From Gemmatimonadota bacterium (GTDB taxonomy: Bacteria; Latescibacterota; UBA2968; UBA8231), in NCBI GenBank assembly GCA_026706165.1, contig JAPOZF010000819.1:1-9757 (forward strand): a stretch of DNA of 9,757 bases. Reading direction: 5' to 3'. The position numbers and the translations under genes are program-made. Shown here piece after piece: positions 1-6,092 of the stretch. The notes below the pieces were generated by a model. It ran no database searches and was not told the DNA's origin. It saw nothing but the letters and a program-made list of their open reading frames with translations. Each line of letters begins with the position of its first letter. Within the stretch, counting starts at the first letter, position 1.

Positions 1-723
1 TGCAGCGAAAGCGGGCGCCGCCTCGCCCGCAAGATGGCGGGAGAGCTGGCCGCCTCCGGCATCTGCGTCGTCAGCGGCCTGGCGGACGGCATCGACGCCG
101 CGGCTCACGGAGGCGCCCTCGAGGCCGGCGGCGCCACCGCGGCCGTACTGGGCAGCGGCCTCGACATACCCTCCCCCGCGGGGAACCGCGCCCTGTACCG
201 GCGGATACTGGAGACGGGCGCGGCAGTTTCGGAGCAGCCGATGGGCGTGCCGGCTTCGGCCGGCGCATTTCCCAGGCGCAACCGCATCATCAGCGCCCTG
301 TGCACCGCGGTAGTCGTCGCCGAGGCCCCGGCGCGCAGCGGCGCCCTGATCACCGCGCGCATAGCCGGCGACCTCGGCCGCCCCCTGTTCGCGGTGCCGG
401 GAGACGTCGCCGGCGGCAGGAGCTCCGGATGCCACGGGCTGATCCGCCGCGGCGAAGCCGGGCTGGTCGAACGGGCCGCGGACGTGCTGGAGTCCCTGGG
501 ACTCGCGGCTGCGCCGCATCCCGGGCCGCAGCCGTCCCCGCCGCCGGCGGACGACGGTTCGCCCGAGGGAGCGGTCGCCGCTCTGCTCGACGAGACCCGT
601 CACGTCGACGAGCTGTGCGAGCTCAGCGGCCTGGGCCCGGCGCGGACCCTCGATCTGCTGCTGCGGATGGAGATGGCGGGCAGGGTGGTCCAGCTGCCGG
701 GCAAGCGGTTCTGCCGGCCATGA
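1..723 (+). CDS. dprA: DNA-processing protein DprA, 3' part (5' end outside window)
   Basis: DprA binds single-stranded DNA entering or present in the cell and loads RecA on it, protecting it during natural transformation and recombination. The frame is open from base 1, so the gene starts upstream of the window; the first ATG at 34 lies inside a conserved block and is not the true start. Visible Rossmann-fold signatures are SGLADGIDAAAH, the glycine-rich AVLGSGLD, FPRRNRIIS, SGALITA and the FAVPGD loop, followed by a cysteine/glycine segment and LIRRGEAG. The last about 55 residues (EGAVAALLDE onward to the terminal RFCRP) match the DprA winged-helix tail. Small departures from the family are SP for the usual YP and ISALC for IxGLS. 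The GSR motif expected just before the first visible residues falls outside. The stop overlaps the next gene's start (ATGA), suggesting translational coupling. Family assignment is very sure. Confidence 0.95.
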   Translation, partial: CSESGRRLARKMAGELAASGICVVSGLADGIDAAAHGGALEAGGATAAVLGSGLDIPSPAGNRALYRRILETGAAVSEQPMGVPASAGAFPRRNRIISALCTAVVVAEAPARSGALITARIAGDLGRPLFAVPGDVAGGRSSGCHGLIRRGEAGLVERAADVLESLGLAAAPHPGPQPSPPPADDGSPEGAVAALLDETRHVDELCELSGLGPARTLDLLLRMEMAGRVVQLPGKRFCRP

Positions 724-1556
724 AGACGCAGTGCCCGCCCCCCTATCGACGCATCGAGGTCCAACCGCTCTCCGGGGCCATCGGAGCCGAGATCAGGGGC
801 GCCGATCTTTCCAGCCCTCTCGACCCCGACCTCCTTTCCGAGGTCCGCCGCGCCTTCCTCGACCGCCTGGTCATCTGCTTCCGCGACCAGGAGCTCACCC
901 CGGCGGAAGAGCTCGCCTTCGCCCGGCAGATGGGAGAACCGATTCCCTACCCGCAGCTCGAGGGGCTGCGGGGATTCCCCCTGATCACGGAGGTCGTCAA
1001 ACGGGAGAACGAGCGGGTGAACTTCGGCGGCGTCTGGCATTCGGATACCGCCTACCTCGAATCCCCCCCGAAGGCGAGCCAGCTGTACGCCGTCGAGGTC
1101 CCTCCTCATGGGGGCGACACGATCTTCGCCAACCAGTACATCGCCTGGGAAACCCTTTCGGAGGGGCTGAAGAAGACCCTTGGCGGCCTTGCCGCGGTCA
1201 ACATCTCCTCCAAACCGGAAATCTCGAGGACAAGGGATGATCGCCTGCGGGAAAAGGGGGAAACGCTCAAGGTGCTGAGCGCGGTGCATCCGGTCGTGCG
1301 CATCCATCCGGAGTCCGGGCGCAAGGCGCTGTACGTCAACCGCGCCCATACGGTTCGCTTCGAAGGTTGGACTGAGGGGGAGAGCCGGCCCTTGCTCGAA
1401 TACCTGTTCGAGCACCAGGTCCGCCCGGAGTTCACCTGCCGTATCCGCTGGGAAAAGGGAACCCTCACCCTCTGGGACAACCGCTGCGCCCAGCACCTGC
1501 CGCTGAACGATTACCAGGGGTACCGGCGTCTCATGCACAGGGTGGCGCTGGCCTGA
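720..1556 (+). CDS. TauD/TfdA-family Fe(II)/2-oxoglutarate-dependent dioxygenase
   Basis: The 278-residue product has the size and motifs of cytoplasmic TauD/TfdA dioxygenases, which use Fe(II), O2 and 2-oxoglutarate to hydroxylate small acids such as taurine or chlorophenoxyacetates. The iron facial triad is visible: H107 and D109 in WHSDTAY and H259 in WDNRCAQH. R270, eleven residues after the distal His, matches the 2-oxoglutarate arginine of TauD. R274 lines up with the TauD sulfonate-binding arginine, but many family members keep it. The TauD substrate His70 appears to be replaced around I75 (GEPIPYP), so taurine is not a safe substrate call. The ATG at 720 is chosen because it overlaps the dprA stop as ATGA and the protein then begins at the usual family N-terminus; no strong ribosome-binding site is seen, which fits coupling. 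The frame is also open upstream to 300, but that part is only a shadow of dprA. Family sure, substrate unknown. Confidence 0.93.
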   Translation: MKTQCPPPYRRIEVQPLSGAIGAEIRGADLSSPLDPDLLSEVRRAFLDRLVICFRDQELTPAEELAFARQMGEPIPYPQLEGLRGFPLITEVVKRENERVNFGGVWHSDTAYLESPPKASQLYAVEVPPHGGDTIFANQYIAWETLSEGLKKTLGGLAAVNISSKPEISRTRDDRLREKGETLKVLSAVHPVVRIHPESGRKALYVNRAHTVRFEGWTEGESRPLLEYLFEHQVRPEFTCRIRWEKGTLTLWDNRCAQHLPLNDYQGYRRLMHRVALA

Positions 1557-1600
1557 GCGGGGAAAAGCGCGGGTTCTGGTATCGCGCGGCAGCGTATTTC

Positions 1601-1639
1601 CTAAAAAGGAAAACGAGGAAATCCTCCGGGCCCCGGAGG
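1601..1639 (-). terminator. Possible intrinsic terminator of the feo operon
   Basis: Positions 1623-1639 form a GC-rich palindrome, CCTCCGGG-C-CCCGGAGG. Read on the - strand it is followed by a pyrimidine-rich run with T clusters (complement of 1601-1622, including TTTT and TTTTT). It lies about 140 bases downstream of the last feo-cluster gene. Read on the + strand the palindrome is not followed by T residues, so it would not serve the dioxygenase gene as a classical terminator. The T tract is interrupted by C residues, so this is only a moderate candidate. A weak AT-rich hairpin, TTTCCT-AAAA-AGGAAA (1597-1612), overlaps the tract. Confidence 0.4.
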
Positions 1640-1710
1640 TGCGGGATTCCCGGAACCGTCCCAGGCCAGGATGTCCAGGGATTTTGTTCCCGGCGGTCGG
1701 GTGAGAGAAT

Positions 1711-1748
1711 GAGCGCGGGCGGCCTTTTTCCGCCTGGTGCCGGCGCTC
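1711..1748. repeat. Nested inverted repeat in convergent intergenic region
   Basis: GAGCGC at 1711-1716 pairs with GCGCTC at 1743-1748, and an inner GGCGG/CCGCC pair encloses a CTTTTT loop. It sits between two convergent transcription units. No U-tract follows on either strand, so a transcription-end or RNA-stabilising structure is possible but unproven. Apart from this and the candidate terminator, I see nothing in 1557-1781. Confidence 0.35.
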
Positions 1749-1781
1749 GTTGTCAAGCTTTCAAAACAACGCGCCGGGACA

Positions 1782-1973
1782 CTATTTGCGGCTCGGCGGG
1801 TCGATCTCGACAAGGGGGGAAGGTGAGTCGGGGCCTTGCACCTTCTCCTTCTTCGCGCCGCCGCGCCGGCCCGCGAACGGCCCCAGAACTCGCACGGCAA
1901 CCCAGCCGGCGCAGAACCCGGCGGCGAGCAGCGCCGCCCAGGTCTGCCAGTTCTCGGTCAGGAAGGCGGCCAC
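1782..1973 (-). CDS. Small single-pass membrane protein downstream of feoB
   Basis: A 63-residue protein starting at a GTG at 1973, 19 bases after the feoB stop, with GGAG eight bases upstream of the start. The frame is open further back to 2021, but that start would overlap feoB and has no better ribosome site. Residues about 4-31 (FLTENWQTWAALLAAGF then VAVRVLG) form one hydrophobic membrane segment with a single Cys at 21. A basic segment RRGGAKKEK follows, then a short proline-rich, acidic tail. Small single-pass proteins often end feo operons (FeoC or FeoB-associated cysteine-rich proteins). This one lacks the Cys-rich tail of the latter and has no FeoC winged helix, so only its position and topology argue for a role with FeoB. 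A real gene is likely because of the ribosome site and operon position; its function is not recognised. Confidence 0.62.
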   Translation of the reverse strand: MAAFLTENWQTWAALLAAGFCAGWVAVRVLGPFAGRRGGAKKEKVQGPDSPSPLVEIDPPSRK

Positions 1974-1992
1974 GGTTGTATCTCCGTTCCCG

Positions 1993-4179
1993 TCACCCCA
2001 GCCCCAGCCACAGGGCGCCACGGTAAGTGGCCAGGGCGCCGACGTAGGCGAGAAGGGTCATGTAGGCGAAGGTCAGCAGCGGCCACCCCCAGGATCCGGA
2101 CTCCCGCCTGATCACGGCCAATGTCGACATGCACTGGGCGCAGAGCGCGAAGAAGACCATGATCGACAGCGCGGCAGGGATTCCGATCGCCGGGCTTCCG
2201 TCCGGGCGCCTGGCGGTCTTCAGGGCGTGGCTCAGGTCCTGGGAGGTTTCGTCCTGATCTCCTCCGAGGCTGTAGATCGTTCCCAGCACCGATACGATCA
2301 CCTCCCGGGCCGGGAAGGAGGCAAGCGTCGCCATTCCTATGCGCCAGTCCCACCCCAGGGGGGCGACGAGCGGCTCGACGAGCTTGCCCGCCTGTCCGAG
2401 ATAGCTGACTTCCAGCAGGTGGGCGGCCTCGCGGCGTTCGATGTCGGCGAGCTCCCCGGCCGCGGCCTGGGGCTCGGTTTCGTACTGCTGCACCACCTCG
2501 ACGGGCCGCGGGAAGTAGGCCAGCGCCCACATGACGATGGTGGTAGCGAGAATGATGCTGCCGGCGCGGATGACGAAGGCCTTGCTGCTGTGGTATACCC
2601 GCAGGGCGACTGTGCGCGGCGCCGGCAATTTGTACGACGGCATCTCGAGCAGAAAGGGGGGCGGGTCCCCCTTGAGCAGGATCCCCTTGAGCAGCCAGGC
2701 GACCGGGACGGCGACCGCGGCCCCGACGCAGTACATGGCGAAAAGGGTCAGTCCCTGAAGGCCGACCCAGCTGCCGAGGAGGGCGCGGTCGGGGATGAAG
2801 GCGCCGATGAAGAGGACGTACACCGGCAGCCGCGCCGAGCAGCTCATCAGCGGCGCCACCATCATCGTCGTCAGGCGGTCGCGCCGGTCCTCCACGGTGC
2901 GGGTCGCCATCACCCCTGGAACGGCGCAGGCGAAGCTGGAGAGCAGCGGCAGGAACGACTTCCCCGACAACCCGCAGCGGCTCAGCAGCCGGTCCATGAG
3001 CAGGGCGGCGCGCGCCATGTAACCGCAGTCCTCGAGCACGGAGATGAACAGGAAGAGGATGGCTATCTGGGGGAGAAAAATCACAACTCCGCCGACTCCG
3101 GCCACGACCCCGTCGACGATCAGGCTGTGAAAGGGGCCGGGGGCCATAACCGCGGAGACCGCCGCCCCGAGGGCGGAGAACAGCGCGTCGATGGCGTCCA
3201 TGACCGGCACCGCCCAGGCGAAAATCGCCTGGAAAACGAGAGCACTGAGGAGGGCGAAAACCGCAACTCCGGCGACCCGGTGCATCAGGAGGCGGTCGAT
3301 CCTGTCGGAACCGCTCGGGAGCAACGGGTCTCCCTGAACCACCGAGTCCTCGAGCACTCGTTCGATCCAGGCATAGCGGACCTCGGTCTCGAGCGCGGCC
3401 AGCGGGCCCGGGGAGCCCACCTCGCCCCGCATCCGCTCCAGGCGGGTGTTGATGGCGGTTCCCAGAGAGGCGCCGAGGCGTTGTTCGATCACCCCGCCCG
3501 CGTCGACGAGGGCGCGAAACGCCTCGACCCGGGACAGGCTCCTCTCGCCGCCGCCCGCGGCCACCGCCATGCCCTCCAGGGCCTGTGCCTGCTGGCGCAG
3601 GGGCTCGGGAAACTGCGGCAGGTTCGGGTGCGGTTGCTCTCCTGAATGCAGCACCGCCTCGATGGCCTGCTTCAGCGCCCTCAGGCCAAGGCGCCGTCTC
3701 GCGGAGACCGGAACGACCGGCACCCCGAGACGCGCGGACAGGATGCTGGCGTTGACCTCGACCCCGCGGCGCCGGGCGATGTCGGTCATGTTGAGGGCGA
3801 CGACGACCGGGGTGCCGACTTCGAGCAGCTGGGAGACCAGGTAGAGGTTGCGGCGCAGGTTGCTGGCATCGACGATGGCGAGAACGAGGTCGACCTCGGG
3901 AGCCCCGGCCTGCTGGCCGAGAAGGAGGTCGACGGCGATGAGCTGGTCCGGGGCGTGGGCGGCGAGGCTGTAGGTCCCCGGCAGATCGATCAGCTCGGCG
4001 GTCCCGCCCCCGCTCAGGGAGAGGGTGCCGCTCATGTGCTCGACGGTCACCCCGGGGTAGTTGCCGACGTGCTGCGAGAGCCCGGTGAGGGCGTTGAAAA
4101 GAGTGGTCTTGCCGGTGTTGGGGTTGCCGATCAGGGCGATCGACGGCGCCGGCTGGCGCCCGGGTGACGCTGCGGTCAT
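1993..4179 (-). CDS. feoB: Ferrous iron transporter FeoB
   Basis: FeoB is the inner-membrane Fe(II) importer with an N-terminal cytoplasmic G-protein domain; at 728 residues this copy has normal length. G motifs are complete: G1 GNPNTGKT (18-25), G2 threonine 45 in GVTVE, G3 DLPG (65-68), G4 NMTD (130-133) and G5 SA (159-160). A linker/helical region (about 165-295) leads to the membrane domain with both gate repeats. The first holds CGYMARAALLMDRLL, C418 in FACAVPGVM and C447 in SCSARLPVYVL. The second is around GMATLASFPAREVIVS (615-630). FALCAQC (677-683) lies near the C-terminus. The ATG at 4179 is right for the family, which starts a few residues before the first strand; only a weak CAGGGC precedes it. 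It lies 30 bases after feoA and is clearly co-transcribed. No truncation or missing key residue. Confidence 0.97.
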   Translation of the reverse strand: MTAASPGRQPAPSIALIGNPNTGKTTLFNALTGLSQHVGNYPGVTVEHMSGTLSLSGGGTAELIDLPGTYSLAAHAPDQLIAVDLLLGQQAGAPEVDLVLAIVDASNLRRNLYLVSQLLEVGTPVVVALNMTDIARRRGVEVNASILSARLGVPVVPVSARRRLGLRALKQAIEAVLHSGEQPHPNLPQFPEPLRQQAQALEGMAVAAGGGERSLSRVEAFRALVDAGGVIEQRLGASLGTAINTRLERMRGEVGSPGPLAALETEVRYAWIERVLEDSVVQGDPLLPSGSDRIDRLLMHRVAGVAVFALLSALVFQAIFAWAVPVMDAIDALFSALGAAVSAVMAPGPFHSLIVDGVVAGVGGVVIFLPQIAILFLFISVLEDCGYMARAALLMDRLLSRCGLSGKSFLPLLSSFACAVPGVMATRTVEDRRDRLTTMMVAPLMSCSARLPVYVLFIGAFIPDRALLGSWVGLQGLTLFAMYCVGAAVAVPVAWLLKGILLKGDPPPFLLEMPSYKLPAPRTVALRVYHSSKAFVIRAGSIILATTIVMWALAYFPRPVEVVQQYETEPQAAAGELADIERREAAHLLEVSYLGQAGKLVEPLVAPLGWDWRIGMATLASFPAREVIVSVLGTIYSLGGDQDETSQDLSHALKTARRPDGSPAIGIPAALSIMVFFALCAQCMSTLAVIRRESGSWGWPLLTFAYMTLLAYVGALATYRGALWLGLG

Positions 4180-4209
4180 GCCCTGATTCGCCGCGCGGAT
4201 TCCGGTATG

Positions 4210-4515
4210 CTACGTCGCCGCCGGCGGGTGGGAGCCGCCCGGTGAAAACGTCCGGTCGAGAGCCCGCACGCGAATGGTGGAGGCGTCTTCCCGGCGCATG
4301 GCGACCCGCCCCTCTCCTACCTGGAGGACGATCCGGCTGCCGCTTCGGATGACGCGGACGCGCACCCCCGGAACCAGGCCGATTTCGCGAAGCCGCGTCT
4401 CGACGGAGGTATTGCAGGGAGCTTCGACGACCTCGGCATCGACATCGAGGCCGCACTCGGACAGATTGGTAACCGGGGCGTTCTGCCCGTTCCGGCAGGT
4501 TCCGTTGGTGTTCAT
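4210..4515 (-). CDS. feoA: FeoA-domain protein, ferrous iron transport
   Basis: FeoA proteins are small cytoplasmic SH3-like partners that support FeoB. The core runs from about residue 18 (LSECGLDVDAEVVEAP) through RLREIGLVPGVRVRVIRSG, the strand IVLQVGEGRVAMRREDA and IRV at about 83, the usual FeoA order. At 101 residues it is longer than the typical 75-85: there is a 17-residue polar N-terminal extension and a short Pro/Gly-rich C-terminal tail. Cysteines at 7, 21 and 34 are noticeable, but no known cluster motif is formed. The ATG at 4515 is supported by an AGGA ribosome site about six bases upstream. It is the first gene after an AT-rich operator/promoter region and heads feoA-feoB-small membrane protein. 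The family is sure; the N-terminal extension depends on the start choice. Confidence 0.92.
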   Translation of the reverse strand: MNTNGTCRNGQNAPVTNLSECGLDVDAEVVEAPCNTSVETRLREIGLVPGVRVRVIRSGSRIVLQVGEGRVAMRREDASTIRVRALDRTFSPGGSHPPAAT

Positions 4516-4553
4516 TCGATTCCTGCCGTTATCGAGCCGTTACCTGCCGTATG

Positions 4554-4603
4554 CATGGCAAACAATCTGTTTGGCATGACAAACAGATGATTGATATGCC
4601 AAA
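4554..4603. promoter_or_regulatory. Interlocked palindromic operator upstream of feoA
   Basis: The same half-site, roughly TGTTTG-N-CATG, occurs several times in alternating orientation. CAAACA (4559-4564) and TGTTTG (4568-4573) flank ATC; with flanks this is an 11-nt-arm palindrome, 4554-4578, with one mismatched pair. TGTTTG (4568-4573) pairs again with CAAACA (4580-4585) around CATG. The outer TTTGGCAT (4570-4577) repeats inverted as ATGCCAAA (4596-4603). The array sits just downstream of and over the predicted -10, where a repressor would block transcription. A metal-responsive regulator of Fur or DtxR/MntR type is likely from the context (feo operon); the sequence does not match a consensus I can name with confidence. 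Confidence 0.65.
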
Positions 4604-4631
4604 GATAGATGCCTCCGTCAGCGTGCGTCAA
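4602..4631 (-). promoter_or_regulatory. feoA: Putative sigma70-type promoter of the feo operon
   Basis: On the - strand a -35-like TTGACG (4626-4631) is followed after 18 bases by a -10-like TATCTT (4602-4607). Transcription would start near 4595, giving a leader of about 80 bases that runs through the palindromic array. The -10 is weak (4 of 6), consistent with a regulated promoter. It is the best pair in the interval between the importer operon's last gene and feoA. Confidence 0.5.
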
Positions 4632-4733
4632 TCGCCTTTTGCCGGGTTCCGCCGGTGTGTCAGGCCTCGCTGCGCGCCTGGCCGGCGGCGCCAAACTCCT
4701 CCCGGAACGCTCGTCCCGCAGGCTGCGACGATA

Positions 4734-4758
4734 CGGACACCCTGTCCGGATTTTCCGG
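4734..4758. repeat. Two overlapping short palindromes between the metal operons
   Basis: CGGACA-CCC-TGTCCG (4734-4748) overlaps CCGGA-TTT-TCCGG (4746-4758). They lie about 55-80 bases past the end of the importer operon and upstream of the feo promoter. They may be part of transcription termination or a protein site; no T tract follows on the - strand. The rest of 4632-4797 holds nothing recognisable. Confidence 0.3.
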
Positions 4759-4797
4759 GAGGGCCGGATGCGGTGCAGTGGAAAGGGGAGGAATGGA

Positions 4798-4812
4798 ACC
4801 CCTCGACGGGGT
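4798..4812 (-). terminator. Short hairpin at the stop of the second permease
   Basis: On the - strand ACCCC-GTCGA-GGGGT begins inside the stop codon of the second permease gene and is followed by a pyrimidine-rich stretch (TCCATTCCTCCCC) without a real T run. It could end or stabilise the importer transcript, but the 5-bp stem and missing U-tract make this tentative. Confidence 0.25.
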
Positions 4813-6092
4813 CAGCGGGTGGGGATCTCCTTGCCCTGGGGGTCCAGGGCACGCTCGGCCACCTGCCGGTCGATCTCGCGTTCGAGGCGCTCGTCGATGT
4901 AGTGCTCGAGGATGTCGGCCGGATCGTGCACGTGGTCGGGCCGTATCCCCAGCTCGTTGAGATAGGTCTCCCACAGCCGGTGGCCGCGCAGCAGGCGCAG
5001 CCCCTCGCTGTGGCCCAGTTCAGTCAGCCGCAGCCCGGTCGCGGTCTGCCGGAGCAGGGCGCGGCGGCGCAGGCGGAGCAGGGCGAGGCGGGCGAGCAGG
5101 GGATTTACCGAGGCCTTCCCGCGCAGCTCCGGGGCCGGCCAGCGCCGGTTCTCGTCGACCTCGGCGGCCCGCACCATGGAGAGCAGCAGGTGGTCCTGGG
5201 CGATTCTGACCGACAGCTGGGTCCGCTGCCAGAGCCGCGCCAGCAGCCCCTGCCGCGGCGCGAGGGTAACCGACAGGGCGAAGATCCCGCCGAGGAGAAC
5301 GACGATCGCCCCGGCGATCGAGCTGTTCCACAGGCCGGCGGCGTAGTAGCCCCCCAGGGCGGCGGCGACCCCGAACAGGACCGCAGCGGTCAGCACCATC
5401 GGCAGGCGGTCGCTCCACAGACAGGCCGCGGCCCCGGGAACGATAAGCAGGGCGACCACGAGAATGGCCCCTACCGACTCGAAGCTCGCCACGGTGGTCA
5501 CCGATACCGCTCCCATCAGCAGGTAATGGACGACGGTGGCGTTGATGCCGACGGACAGCGCCATGGCCGGGTCGAACGAGGCGATCACCAGCTCCTTGTA
5601 GAGCAACCCGACGAACAGCAGGTTGAGGAGGAGGACCGGGCCGAGGATCCACAGGGGCCGCGGACCGAGGTCGGTATCCCCCCAGACCAGGACGTCCCAC
5701 GGGGTGTAGGCGATTTCGCCGTAGAGGACGCACTCTTGGTCGAGGTCGACCTGCCCGGCGTAAGCGGAAATCAACACCACCCCGAAGGCGAACAGGGAGG
5801 TGAAGACGATGCCGATCGAGGCGTCTTCGGGGACCTGCCAGCGGCGGTGGAAGGCTTCGACGAGAAGAGCGGTGACCAGCCCGAAGGCGGCGGCGCCGGC
5901 AAACATCGGAAGAATGGCCCGGCTCTCGGAGAAGAGGAAGGCGATGGCGATTCCGGGAAGCACCGCGTGGCTGAGGGCGTCGCCGAGCAGGGACATCCTG
6001 CGCAGCACGAGGAAGGTGCCGAGAAGGGCGCAGGAAGCCGCGGCGAGCGCCGCGGTCAGAAGAATGGACCACTCCCCCTGGACCGCGGTCAC
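4812..6092 (-). CDS. Metal ABC transporter permease 2 with C-terminal DtxR/MntR-like tail
   Basis: A 426-residue protein. Residues about 1-285 are an ABC-3-type (ZnuB/TroCD/MntB) inner-membrane permease with repeated hydrophobic segments and hallmarks LGTFLVLRRMSLLGDALSHAVLPG, SFDPAMALSVGI and SVGAILVVALLIVPGAAA. Ordinary permeases end near here. Residues about 297-426 resemble DtxR/MntR regulators: LRLTELG, then GHRLWETYLNELG (370-382), DILEHYIDERLE and a closing LDPQGKEIP like the DPHG-x-IP ending of the family. By alignment to MntR, H371, D393, E396 and H397 fall on the H77/E99/E102/H103 metal ligands and D300 on D8. The recognition-helix part (about 318-350) is Leu/Arg-rich and poorly conserved. 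The GTG at 6092 is chosen because its GTGA overlaps the preceding stop and the protein then starts at the family N-terminus; the frame runs open upstream to 6302 only as a shadow. Last gene of the importer operon. Confidence 0.9.
   Translation of the reverse strand: MTAVQGEWSILLTAALAAASCALLGTFLVLRRMSLLGDALSHAVLPGIAIAFLFSESRAILPMFAGAAAFGLVTALLVEAFHRRWQVPEDASIGIVFTSLFAFGVVLISAYAGQVDLDQECVLYGEIAYTPWDVLVWGDTDLGPRPLWILGPVLLLNLLFVGLLYKELVIASFDPAMALSVGINATVVHYLLMGAVSVTTVASFESVGAILVVALLIVPGAAACLWSDRLPMVLTAAVLFGVAAALGGYYAAGLWNSSIAGAIVVLLGGIFALSVTLAPRQGLLARLWQRTQLSVRIAQDHLLLSMVRAAEVDENRRWPAPELRGKASVNPLLARLALLRLRRRALLRQTATGLRLTELGHSEGLRLLRGHRLWETYLNELGIRPDHVHDPADILEHYIDERLEREIDRQVAERALDPQGKEIPTR

Noticed and set aside
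300..719. Upstream extension of the dioxygenase frame through dprA
   Set aside because: The extension is Arg/Ala/Gly-rich filler overlapping dprA; the dioxygenase fold begins at the ATGA overlap at 720.
1597..1612. TTTCCT-AAAA-AGGAAA hairpin as terminator of the dioxygenase gene
   Set aside because: The stem is AT-rich and weak and is not followed by a T run on the + strand.
1750..3645. Long + strand open frame (631 codons) opposite feoB
   Set aside because: Its product is low-complexity Gly/Arg/Asp/Gln-rich with no domain, lies antisense to an unambiguous FeoB, and is the usual GC-rich mirror frame.
4512..4694. 60-codon - strand frame across the feo promoter
   Set aside because: It covers the operator and promoter and overlaps the feoA start, with no ribosome site or recognisable sequence.
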